Source of the DNA: Liriodendron chinense
Taxonomy: Eukaryota; Streptophyta; Magnoliopsida; Magnoliales; Magnoliaceae
Direction of reading: 5' to 3'
Length of the DNA: 64,000 nt
Assembly: GCA_003013855.2 (NCBI GenBank)
Contig: ML058513.1
Location: 1-64,000 of the forward strand
How positions within the stretch are numbered: the first letter of the stretch is position 1; each line of letters begins with the position of its first letter. The notes under the pieces are model-generated. The model searched no databases, had not been told where the DNA came from, and saw only the letters and a list, made by a program, of their open reading frames with translations. Positions 23,694 through 33,119 of the stretch are shown piece by piece. The translations under genes and the position numbers were made by a program.

Positions 23694-23930
23694 TTGGCGT
23701 TTGAAGAGGTACGCCAAGAGTTTTGTTTGTATATGTGCGCTGGAGGAGAATCACGCATGGGTTTTCAGACGTGATATCGCATTTATAATGGCCAGCTTTG
23801 CGCAGCTTTTCATCCGTAAGAGGTGAAGCGTCTCCTGCCACGTGTCTCCGTAATGAATGTCGCGCCCGTTCGTTTATCGTGCAGGATGAGAGGCCGCCGC
23901 ATGTCATCCAAATCAAGCGGAATGATTGCC

Positions 23931-23938
23931 TATAAATA
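23931..23938 (+). promoter_or_regulatory. TATA box of the antisense gene in the Tat element
   Basis: TATAAATA lies 161 bases upstream of the ATG at 24092, on the strand opposite to gag-pol. It suggests the antisense gene has its own promoter just inside the 3' LTR. Confidence 0.55.
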
Positions 23939-24091
23939 TCGAATCCTGCAGGGGTTTCTTCCATTTTCGAACTTTAAGCTGCGGAGATTTCTTCTTTTTC
24001 TTCTTCCTCTTTGTTTTTCGGTGCAAACCTCTTTGCAGAGGTAGTCTTCCTTCCCATTTTCTTCTTCTCCTATCTTACTTTTTCTTTTGTA

Positions 24092-26315
24092 ATGACGGAG
24101 GTTTCCGATGAAGAGATTGTCCCTCTGGGAGATGAAACCCCTGATTCTTCTGAATCCAACAACGCCAGAGTACCAGCCGGGAGATATTCTACCGCCGGTT
24201 ATTCCTCTATATTGACGGAGGAAAGGCTTTTTAGCCTTAGGGAAAAATATCGGGTCCCATACTCCGTTACCTTCAGATTGCCTGGGAGAGGGGAAACAGC
24301 CGATGCACCGCCACCAGGCTGCGTAGCTTTTTACGAGTATTTTTTCAAAGTGGGCGTGCGTCTTCCCCTCCACCCATTCATACGAAATTTCCTTCGTATC
24401 TACAAGATTGCCCCGGGCCAACTAATCGTTAATGGCTGGCGGGTGCTTCGAAGTACCTTTGTCCTCTGGAAGCAAGCGGGTAACGATGAGTCAACCGCTG
24501 AGGAATTTTGAAGGTTATTCCAGCTGAAGAAGGCGCCAGCTATCGAGGGTTGGTATTACCTCTACTTCTGGCACAGGAATAATTTCATTTTGGGAAACCC
24601 TTCTTCCAACTGCCTGGGGTGGAGGAAAAAATGGTTTTATGTTTCCGGCAACTGGGAGTCCGAAATGGGCTCCGACCCCAAAGGCCATAAGGTTAATCGC
24701 TATTTTGGCGAAGGTGGGTTATGTTTTTGCTGTCTGTCTGAAAGAAGCAAGCCATTTCTCTATGATGATTAATGTGCCTTCTCTTTTTCTTATAGGGATC
24801 CCGACTGGTTTGAAGCCGAACTTGCAAGGAGGACTCAACGAAAAGATAGTTAGAGTCTACAAGCTCTCGGCGGCTGCGCACCACGTCAACGTTGCTTTAG
24901 AGCCTCGTTGCCTTTGTGCTGCGGGTCTCATCTTCCAAGAAGATATGGCAAATGTTGGTGATAAAAGGGGTGCACTAGGGGTACTTCCCCATTTGAAGGG
25001 TACAGCCTCGAAGAGGCAAAAGAAGATTACAGGTGGTCCTTCAAGCGCACCTGCTCCAGCAGAAGAGGTCTGCTCGCGGCCCACAATCGCGTGTGGCTGC
25101 ACTAGGAGGGGTTGCTACGACCTCTCGTACGACGCGACCCCTCCAGCCACTGCGACCCCTTCAACTGCTACGACCCCTCCGGTTGACATTCGTGGTCAGC
25201 CGATCATCAAAGTTATCGATAATTCGCCGAAAGGCGATCGAAGAGGGGGAGGCCTCCCTCCAAAGGGGGCAACATGCGAGCCTACTGCTGCTCGTGAATT
25301 ACTGACGCCCGCCTCGGGTATTGCGAGTGCTCGCGAGGCAGGCTATAGTGAGATGATTGTAGCCCAACCTTCTGGGTCGGGAGCTTTTGTCATACCACCT
25401 CACTTGCATCCAATATACAAGTTTATGTTTGATAAGATTTCTCCCAACTCCTTCGGAGGCCTCCCCGAACCAAGCCCAGAAGCTCTCTCTACCGATATCG
25501 GGGTAAGATTGCTTCAGGTAACCAACATTCTCCCATCTGTCATTCTTTCTTTATGACCAATATTGCGGGCCACTCTAATTTCTTCTTTTCTTTTCTTTTT
25601 TTTATATCAGAGTCTGGATCTCATGCTTCGTGTCAGACGTGACATTGAAGCAGCCCGCCGCAGCGTTGAAGATGCGGAAAAGAAGAAGAAGACAATGGAG
25701 GCCGAGGTCCAAGGGAGGGACCGTCTGGTGAAGGCTCTGGAAGCCCAAATCGCCAAGATGGACGAGGAAAAGCGGATTCTCCTGGTCAAGATTCAAGCCA
25801 TGACTGATCGCTTTCAGTCATTGGATCTCCAACTCGCGAAGCTTCAAGAACTCCATACCAAGAGCGAGAGAGAGAAGGAGATATTCCGCCAAGACAAGAT
25901 CCAGCTCGAAGAGCAGCTCAAGGATTCTCGGGCTAAGCTCGGGGAGGCCCAGCAGAGACTCGACCAGTTGAAGGATGATTCCATTCACTGGGAAGAGGAG
26001 CGAGTGGCTCTCGTCCAGATGGTATCTGACGAAGGCCCTCGTGCAGTCCAGGAATTTCGAACCTCTCAACTTTACGACGAAGAGCGATATGAAGCGTATA
26101 TCGCTGGTCGCAATTTTGCGGTCAGAGTTATGCAGCAGATTTCTCCAACTTTTAATTTTGAGGAGTTCGAAAGGGTGGCTTTCGAGGTTGCGGCTAAAGA
26201 GCGAGCTGCTGCTGAGAATGAAGTCACTGGAGCTACAGATGTTGCACCTGCTCCCAAGATTGGTCCTGAGGCTGAGAGCCGTGAGCCTGCTCAAGATGGG
26301 GATGACCAGCCTTGA
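24092..26315 (+). pseudogene. Antisense three-exon gene of the Tat element (gypsy-type transposon protein)
   Basis: This gene runs opposite to gag-pol. My splice model is exons 24092-24713, 24796-25517 and 25611-26315, with introns of 82 and 93 bp using GT-AG sites. Phases agree, giving about 682 codons. Exon 1 contains FKVGVRLPLHPFIRNFLRIY and IAPGQLIVNGWRVLRSTFVLW, which I recognise as the domain known as putative gypsy-type transposon protein (PF04195-like). Exon 2 is a low-complexity Pro/Ser/Thr linker. Exon 3 is a long coiled coil (heptads from about LRVRRDIEAARRS to LDQLKDDSIHWEEE) followed by an acidic tail. One in-frame TGA at 24509-24511 (probably a former CGA, before RLFQLKKAP) interrupts exon 1. 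The biochemical role of such antisense proteins is unknown to me. Confidence 0.75.
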
Positions 26316-27029
26316 CTTCGTTGCTTTCCTTCTTCTATATTGTGTATTTTTTTTAAAAGGAAATTGCCCATGTAACTGACCTGACTTTTTAGTCAATTGT
26401 AATGAAAATTTCTCTTTTCTTCAATGCTGTGTACTTTCTCCAACTTTTTCGCCCCGTGTCCATTGTATATTGTCCATTCGTATCACTAACTCATGAAAAA
26501 ATGAATTAGACTCAATCCGAGGGTCGCGTGACCATGTCCACGTTGAGATAGACTGGTCTATCGATTGAGGTTTTGATTCTACCAAGGGTAGAAGGTTGGT
26601 CAAGGGAACGTGTATGTTCTCTTCAGGGCTATTTGTGATCCATAAAATGGAAAGCAACCAAGTAGAATGATTTTAACCCTACCAAGGGTAGGCAATTGGC
26701 CAAGAGAATGTGCACATTCTCTTCGGGGCTATTCGAGTCCAATTTGAATGGAGAAGCGACCAAAAAAGAGTGACTTTATTTTTATTCACTCGAATCTCGT
26801 CCGAAATTACATCGAATTAGGGAAAATATTGTAATAAGTGTTCCACATGCCAAGGGCGACATATGGGTCTTCCTTGCATATCTTCAAGATAATAAGTACC
26901 GGGTCGCACAATTTTGATGACTCGATACGGGCCTTCCCAATTCGGATCCAACGAACGAGCAGGAATTCCAAGGTTCTGTCTAAGGACTAAATCACCGAGC
27001 TGAAAAACTCTAGGTCGAACTTTAGTGTT

Positions 27030-27400
27030 TCAGTAACGAGCAATGCGTTGCTGATACGCTGCTGCTCGCATCTGAGAGGCATTTCTCCGTTCTTCCAAAA
27101 GATCGAGATGAAGTTGAAGCCCTTCCTGATTACAAGTGGGGTCATATTGCTTGACTCGATACGAGGGTACTTGAATTTCAATTGGTACCACTGCGTCGGT
27201 ACCAAATGCCAAGGAAAAAGGAGTTTCGTCTGTAGATATGCGAGTCATAATTCTATATGCCCATAAGACCTCTGGCAGAAGTTCTGGCTATGCACCTTTA
27301 CATTCGCCGAGCTTGGTTTTTAAATGGTGCTTGATGATTTTATTCACCGCTTCAACACGGAGAGGGACGTACCATAATCACCTGCTCAAGAGTCGCGTGG
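27030..27400 (-). pseudogene. Integrase C-terminal remnant of the Tat element
   Basis: Minus-strand traces read VEAVNKIIKHHLKTKLGE, then a stop, then LLPEVLWAYRIMTR, then ETPFSLAFGTDAVVPIEIQV and LDLLEERRNASQMRAAAYQQR. These are the end of the DDE core and the C-terminal part of a Tat integrase. The zinc finger and the first catalytic Asp residues are missing: upstream sequence jumps from the RNase H tail (ATLEQVMVRPSPC) straight to VEAVNK near 27345-27370. Confidence 0.85.
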
Positions 27401-27469
27401 TCAATACTTGGGCTCTGAAGGTGCTCGATGGGAATTAAATGCGATAACTCAAATTCTGGTGCCAAGGCA

Positions 27470-28485
27470 AGTTTTGCCAAAGAATCAGCGAGTTTGTTCT
27501 TCTCACGAGGGATGTGGATTATTTCATGACTCTTTCACTTTGCGAGCAGGATGAGCACTCGAGATTTGTATAAGGCCATCCTTTCTTCTTTTGCTTCGAA
27601 TTCACTGAGTACCTGATTGACTATGAGCTGAGAGTCACTATGAATAAGCAGATTCTGAATTGAGAGGATGTTTGCTAGTTCGAGGCCGACAATTAGAGCC
27701 TCATATTCTGCTTCGTTATTCGAGATGCGAGACTCGAAACGTAAGGCGTACTGGAAGTGCGGCCCGTCTGGAGCAACTAAAATTAGGCCCGCTCCACTAC
27801 CGGTGGCCCGTGAGGACCCGTCCACGAAAAGTGACCAGGATGACTGGTCACTGGTCGCAATATTGTCATCGGGAGAAGAGTATGTGAATTCGGCGATGAA
27901 GTCCGCCACAGCCTGGCCCTTGATCGCGGTTCTGTGGCAGAATAAAATATCGTGCTCACTGATCTCAATCGCCCATTTAGTTAATCTTCCTAAAGCCTCG
28001 GGCTTTTGAAGGACCTGTCGTAATGGATGGTTTGTTGGTACTAATATAGCGTGGGCCTGGAAGTATGGTCGTAATTTTTGGGCGGCTGTGACTAAAGCAA
28101 GGGCCAACTTCTCCATATCAGAATACCGGGTTTCTGCGTCCACCATTGCTCGACTAATATAATAAACGGGCCTTTGTATCCCGGAATCTTCCCTTATTAA
28201 AGCGGCGCTGATGGCCGTAGAAGACATAGACAAATAAAGGATGAGTTGCTCGTGTGCCACCGGCTTCAATAAAACGGGAGGCGCGCTCATATATTGCTTC
28301 AATTGTTGAAAAGCTTCTTCACATTGTGGTGTCCATTCCCAATCAGATTTGGCTGTGTCTCGAAGGAGCTTAAAGAAGAGTAAGCACTTGTCGGAAGCCT
28401 GCGAGATGAACCTGTTTAACGAGGCAATGCGACCAGCCAGACGTTGAACATCTTTGAGAGTGGCTGGGGACTTCATTTCGATCAA
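27470..28485 (-). pseudogene. Tat pol: RNase H plus second plant-type RNase H
   Basis: The first part follows reverse transcriptase: VQRLAGRIASLNRFISQASD, WTPQCEEAFQQLKQYM, then YYISRAMVDAETRYSDMEKL. It ends with AIKGQAVADFIAEFT. The second RNase H begins WSLFVDGSSRATGSGAGLIL and continues NNEAEYEALIVGLELA and HSDSQLIVNQV, with the acidic DG...E...D pattern of a catalytic RNase H. A TGA after LILLAK (near 27532) precedes SHEIIHIPREKNKLADSLAK, the natural end of the domain. Two RNase H domains are diagnostic of the Tat lineage. Confidence 0.88.
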
Positions 28486-28518
28486 TGCTTTAATCTTTTC
28501 AGGATTTGCCTCGATTCC

Positions 28519-29433
28519 TCATTGGCCAACTATAAATCCCAGAAATTTTCCGACGGAGACTCCGAAGGCACATTTTTCTGGATTTAATTTCATCCGATAC
28601 TTCCTCATCAAGTCAAAAGCTTCTTGAAGATCCACAAGGTGGTCACTTCCTACAACGCTTTTCACGAGCATGTCGTCGACATAAACCTCCATATTCCGGC
28701 CGATTTGCGCGACGAACATTTTATTGACGAGGCGCTGATAAGTGGCCCCTGCATTTTTAAGGCCAAAAGGCATTACCTGATAGCAATATAGGCCACGGTC
28801 AGTGATGAAGGCGGTATGTTGGCTGTCAGGCGGATGCATCATGATATGGTTATAGCCGGAATAGGCATCCATGAAACTGAGTAAAGCATGTCCAACTATT
28901 GAATCGATCAGCTGGTCGATTCGAGGAGTTGGGAAGCTATCTTTAGGGCACGCTTTGTTTCAATCTGAATAATCGACGCACATTCTCCATTTACCGTTAG
29001 CTTTTCGAACGAGAACTACGTTTGCGACCCATTCCGGATAATCAACTTCTTTTATGAAATTGGCCGTGAGCAATTTTTCGACTTCAGCCTTGATTGTCAT
29101 CTGCCTTTCTGCAGTAAAGGCACGTCGGCGCTGGTGGACGGGTTTATAATTCGGATCAATGTTCAAACGATGTGCAATGACACTGGGGTCGATGCCTGGC
29201 ATATCTTTGTGAGACCAAGCGAACATGTCTTGGTATTCGGTGAGAAAACGAACCAGATCTTCACGGAGGACGCCGGTTAAAGAGGATCCAATGTATACGA
29301 CTCTTAATGAATCATCTTTAATTAAGCGGATTGACACTGTTTCTTCCCCGGGAGCTCCTGATTGGAGAACATTCTCCCTTGGATCCAACGAGGCGGCCGT
29401 TGGAAGACTTGATGAATTTTGCTCTATCATCAT
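28519..29433 (-). pseudogene. Tat pol: reverse transcriptase
   Basis: The polymerase runs from HRLNIDPNYKPVHQRRRAF through VANVVLVRKANGKWRMCVDY. It continues past a stop after DYSD (about 28958) into KACPKDSFPTPRIDQLID, then SFMDAYSGYNHIMMHP, YCYQVMPFGLKNAGATYQR and the active-site box EVYVDDMLVKS. It ends at KFLGFIVGQ, where a TGA replaces an expected Arg codon before GIEANPEKIKALIE. Two nonsense codons leave no complete polymerase. Confidence 0.9.
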
Positions 29434-29595
29434 AACTGGACCCGCCTGAGTTTTCTTTCAATCTTGTAGGGCTATCTCGTAACAAGACCGGGCTTCTCTC
29501 TGATTTCCTCGTACAACCCCAACACCATTAGGGGTAGGAAATTTCATGCACAAATACAAGGGATGTAAAGCTGCCCCAACCTTATTCAGCGATGG

Positions 29596-31680
29596 TCACC
29601 CCAAAATGGCATTGTACGCCGATCTCCGATCTACCACGAGGAAGTTAATGAAGATAGTCGTCTTAGCAGGGCTCTCACCAAAGGTGACTGGAAGGTCAAT
29701 GCTCCCTTCAGGCGTCACCACTTCGCCCCCGAAGCCGACGAGGGGAGTTGAGACTGGCTTGAGCAGGCTTCTGGTAAGTGTCATTTTATCGAAAGCCTCC
29801 AAGTAGAGAATATCAGCAGAGCTACCTGTATCCACCATAATACAATGAGTCAGGAAATTTGATACCTTTAACGCGACTACGATGGAATCTTCATGAGGGA
29901 AGTGAATCCCTTCTGCATCTTCGAGAGAGAAAGAGATTGAACGACGGCTAGATTCTGATGTATCGGGAGTTCGTTCCAACCAGTAGATATGCTGAGGCTT
30001 CTTGGATGCCTTACGGATGTATGCTTTTCTTGAAGCTTGAGAATCTCCTCCGCAAGCCGGTCCTCCGACGATGGTTCGAATCTCCCCAGTAGGTTCAACA
30101 TTTTCTTGTGATGTATGTCGATGAGGTGATTTCTTCTGCTGTAACGGGATCTCTCCCCTTTTAGGTGAACGGCCTTGTCGGACAACATAGTCTTGAAGGT
30201 GACCTTTGCGAATAAGAGCTTCGATGTGATCACGCAGAGATATGTAATCTTGGGTGGTGTGCCCATGATCTTTATGAAAATAACAAAACTTGCTCTTGTC
30301 TCTTTTCTCAGGATCAAATTTGATTTTTGCGGGCCATTTCACATATGGTTTATGCTTGATCTCCATTAGTACCTTTTTCGGAGGTCGATTAAGGGGGGTG
30401 TAGTTATGGTACTTACCAGAGTAGACTTTCTTGGGAGAGCGATCTCGCCGATCGCGCCTATATTTCTTATTTAAAGAAGAGACTTCCTCCGGCTTGCGCT
30501 TCTTGCCCTGTATACCATGACGTGCTAAAGCAACTTCTTCTGCATTAATATACTTTTGAGCTTTAGCTTGGAATTCTGTCATAGTTTTAGGAGGATTCTT
30601 ATCCAAAGCGAATCTGAATTTTTCGCTGGTGATCCCAGCTATTAGGGCGGTGCGGCCTTTCTCTTCGGTATAACCTTCAGTTTGGACGGCTTCGGTTGTA
30701 AACCGCACTGTAAACTCCTTTATTGTTTCCTCATGCTGCTGTTTCAGATCCATTAGGTGGGACGCCGATTTTTTGGTGCGGATGCTTCCCATGAATTGTG
30801 AGAGGAACAGCTCCGATAGCTGTGAAAAGGAACCGATAGATCGAGGTTTTAACCCCCGGAACTACGTACGGGCTGCTTCCTTTAAAGTTAGGGAAAAAGC
30901 CCTACACATGATTTCCGACCCATGTCCCTCCAGCTCCATAAGAGACCTATAAGTTTCCAGATGTTCGAGAAGATCGCTGGTACCTGTATATGGAGTGATG
31001 ACGGGTGTACGGTACTTTCTCGGTAGAGGTGCTTCCATGACCTCGCTAGTGAAATGGGACTCGGATCGATGTATCGACGCTACAACGACCGATGGTTGAT
31101 TCGCCTGATATCGTTGCTCCATATCATCAAAACGATCATGGATTCTCTTGAGGTCTCCTTCCCATGGCAAAGTAAACCTGATGCTTCGACGGTGGACCCA
31201 TGAGATTGTTGTTGGCGGGAAGCACTGGAATGTACGGAATGTGGGGATAGTACGGGGGGTTGGTTGCCGATTGGCATTCGGTTCGATGGAGGATGATTTG
31301 GTTAGACCTGTGGTTCGTCCACAGAGTGTCTGGAAGCCATCAGTATGGGCTGCGCCGGCAACCCCCCGGAAGGTAGCTTCTGAGGCTCCATGAAATGCTG
31401 ATCAAGTCGGTTAGACAAGGCTTGAAACCCAGCATTGAGAGTTAGAAGTGTGTTTCCTAGGAAACGCATGACATCTTCTTGACTTCCGGAAGCCTCAAAT
31501 AACAGGTTTTGTGACGGCACGCTAGGATCCCCTTGAGGGATGCCCGTCGAAGTGGCTTGAAGGATGGGTACCGGTTTTGTAACGTGATCAGGTGGAGGTA
31601 ACGTCTGCCTTGACGTGGAAGGATGAACTACTTTTTTGGAGGCATCATGCTTGATTATGGGAATGGCTAAATTTGGTGAT
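29596..31680 (-). pseudogene. Tat gag and protease
   Basis: Gag traces begin after the primer site (LLFEASGSQEDVMRFL, 31500-31300). They continue with MPWEGDLKRIHDRFDDMEQR (31170 down) and VITPYTGTSDLLEHLETYRS, with a TAG where the family has Trp before FRGL (near 30860). The long frame 30792-29596 carries the rest of gag (MDLKQQHEETIKEFTVRF), a Cys/His block CYFHKDHGHTTQD, then the aspartic protease motif CIMVDTGSSADILY and the flap-region-like LVGFGGEVVTPEGSIDL. Products would be capsid and the enzyme that processes the polyprotein. Confidence 0.87.
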
Positions 31681-31690
31681 CAAATTGCCT

Positions 31691-31707
31691 TCCCACAGAT
31701 GGCACCA
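31691..31707 (-). other. Primer binding site of the Tat element
   Basis: The minus strand reads TGGTGCCATCTGTGGGA, three bases inside the right LTR. This resembles the TGGCGCCGTCTGTGGGA-type sites of Tat elements. I have not assigned the tRNA. Confidence 0.8.
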
Positions 31708-31710
31708 ATC

Positions 31711-32413
31711 TGTTTACGTCAGATTTTGTAACAGGGTCCTCCAGAGGTTCACCTTTCCTTGCGAACGATTTCCTCCTGACCTGAAAGAGAAAAAGGAAAA
31801 CTATGGGTGGCCGGCACCCAGCCGTTGGCTCTTCGATGCTTAAGTTAGATAGGATAAGATTGAAGGAAAGCAAATATACGATTCTTTGAGTCAATAAATG
31901 TGTACCTCCTTATTGATGAAACCATCCCTTTATATAAATCCGAGTGTCCCACTTTATTACGCAAGATCTCAAGATTATTACGGATTTCATGAGATAGGAT
32001 GTTTATCCTGCTTATCCTTAGATAAAGGAATAGTTTGATTCAACTACCCATCTAGTTATGTTCCTTGATAATGATCCCTCAAGATACGGAACCGCAAGCG
32101 AAGATAAGCCCAAAAACCGGCCTATACGGGCTGCTAGTACTCTAAGACGAGAGAGCTAATCTTGTCAGGAGTGCTCGCATTTCTCAGGAGTGTTCGCATT
32201 TAGGATTTGCACGACGAGCACGAGCCGGGCTGCTCGCATATTGGGATGCGACCCCTCGCGACGAGCACGAGCCGGGCTGCTCGCATTTCTCCGGATGCGA
32301 CCCCTCGCGACGAGCACGAACCGGGCTGCTCGCATTTCTCCGGATGCGACCCCTCGCGACAAGCACGAACCGGGTTGCTCGCATTTCTCCGGAGGCCAAA
32401 TTTATATATAACA
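31711..32413 (-). repeat. Right (5') LTR of the Tat element
   Basis: It is 703 bp and carries the same tandem GC-rich array at about 32190-32396. It is followed by the target duplicate CATGT. Confidence 0.9.
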
Positions 32414-32619
32414 CATGTTATAGTTAAATTCAGAAGAATTTTTCAAAAGAATTTTATTTTGCTAAACATATGATTTGAAAAAGACTTTAATTTCCTTGAG
32501 AAAACGTTATTGCTAAAAAAATATGAGAAATAATATTTCCTTTACCACACTTTCTTGAAATTAAGATTTCTCGGGAAATATAGTTTCCTTTCCCACCCTT
32601 TCCGCAAATCCAAACAAGC

Positions 32620-33019
32620 CCTTAGAGAAAAACATTGTGTTGAGTGAAACCCGCGTTTGATGGACCATAGAATTGTAATCAAGGGACTAGATTCACAAGG
32701 GATGTCGGTCAGCAATACATGTATACAACTCGAATGTCATATGTAAATGCACAATTAATGGATGGACGGTATGGATAACATATGCATAAATGTGGATTTA
32801 GTGGATTTTGAAATCTACCAGAAATCCCACGGTAGGATGGTATGTTACTCAGATTAATCCAAACCTGCTGGATGTAATTTGCATGGGATAAATAATCACT
32901 TTCCTTAGGTGAAATTAGTAATTTGTCCCATGAATTCAAATGCTTGAATCTTCTTGAAATTTCAACGGCAAATGAGCTAATCAATGACATTTTCTCTTGT
33001 TCTTCTGTTCGAATAACAG
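32620..33019 (+). other. End of intron 1 of YSL copy 2
   Basis: It is collinear with copy 1 from about 4595 to 5026: TTAGAGAAAAACATTGTGTT, GTAATCAAGGGACTAGATT, CCCATGAATTCAAATGCTTG and the acceptor GAATAACAG. 32419-32619 holds no recognised feature. Confidence 0.75.
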
Positions 33020-33118
33020 GTGGCTTTGGGGGTTACATGCTTGGGATGAGCGAAATCATTGCAGCTCAAACAAAAGATGGTAATACCCCTATGAACGTTA
33101 AGAATCCCTCTCTAGGTT

Positions 33119-33119
33119 A
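33119..33119 (+). other. Frameshift: inserted A in YSL copy 2 exon 2
   Basis: GGTTAGGATGATTGG against GGTTGGATGATTGG in copy 1 gives an immediate TAG stop. The exon is 165 bp instead of 164 and regains the family frame (IGFFLIISFVGLFS) if one base is removed. Confidence 0.85.

Larger units (their letters stand above)
22976..32413 (-). mobile_element. Tat-lineage Ty3/Gypsy retrotransposon
   Basis: This 9.4 kb element lies on the minus strand. LTRs of 702 and 703 bp start TGTTTACGTC and end TATATAACA. The target duplication CATGT is perfect (22971-22975 and 32414-32418). Order from the right: LTR, primer site, gag, protease, reverse transcriptase, RNase H, a second plant-type RNase H, integrase remnant, antisense gene, polypurine tract, LTR. 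Dual RNase H and an antisense gene after pol are hallmarks of the Tat lineage. A deletion has removed most of integrase and several stop codons interrupt pol, so it is dead as an autonomous element. Confidence 0.92.

Noticed and set aside
23454..23826. Overlapping open frames on both strands in the Tat LTR
   Set aside because: They come from the 47-49 bp GC-rich tandem array, whose period gives open frames in several readings. The peptides are repetitive and match nothing.
25602..26396. Minus-strand open frames opposite the coiled-coil exon of the antisense gene
   Set aside because: The plus-strand frame has clear heptads, splice sites and phase continuity. The minus frames are shadows.
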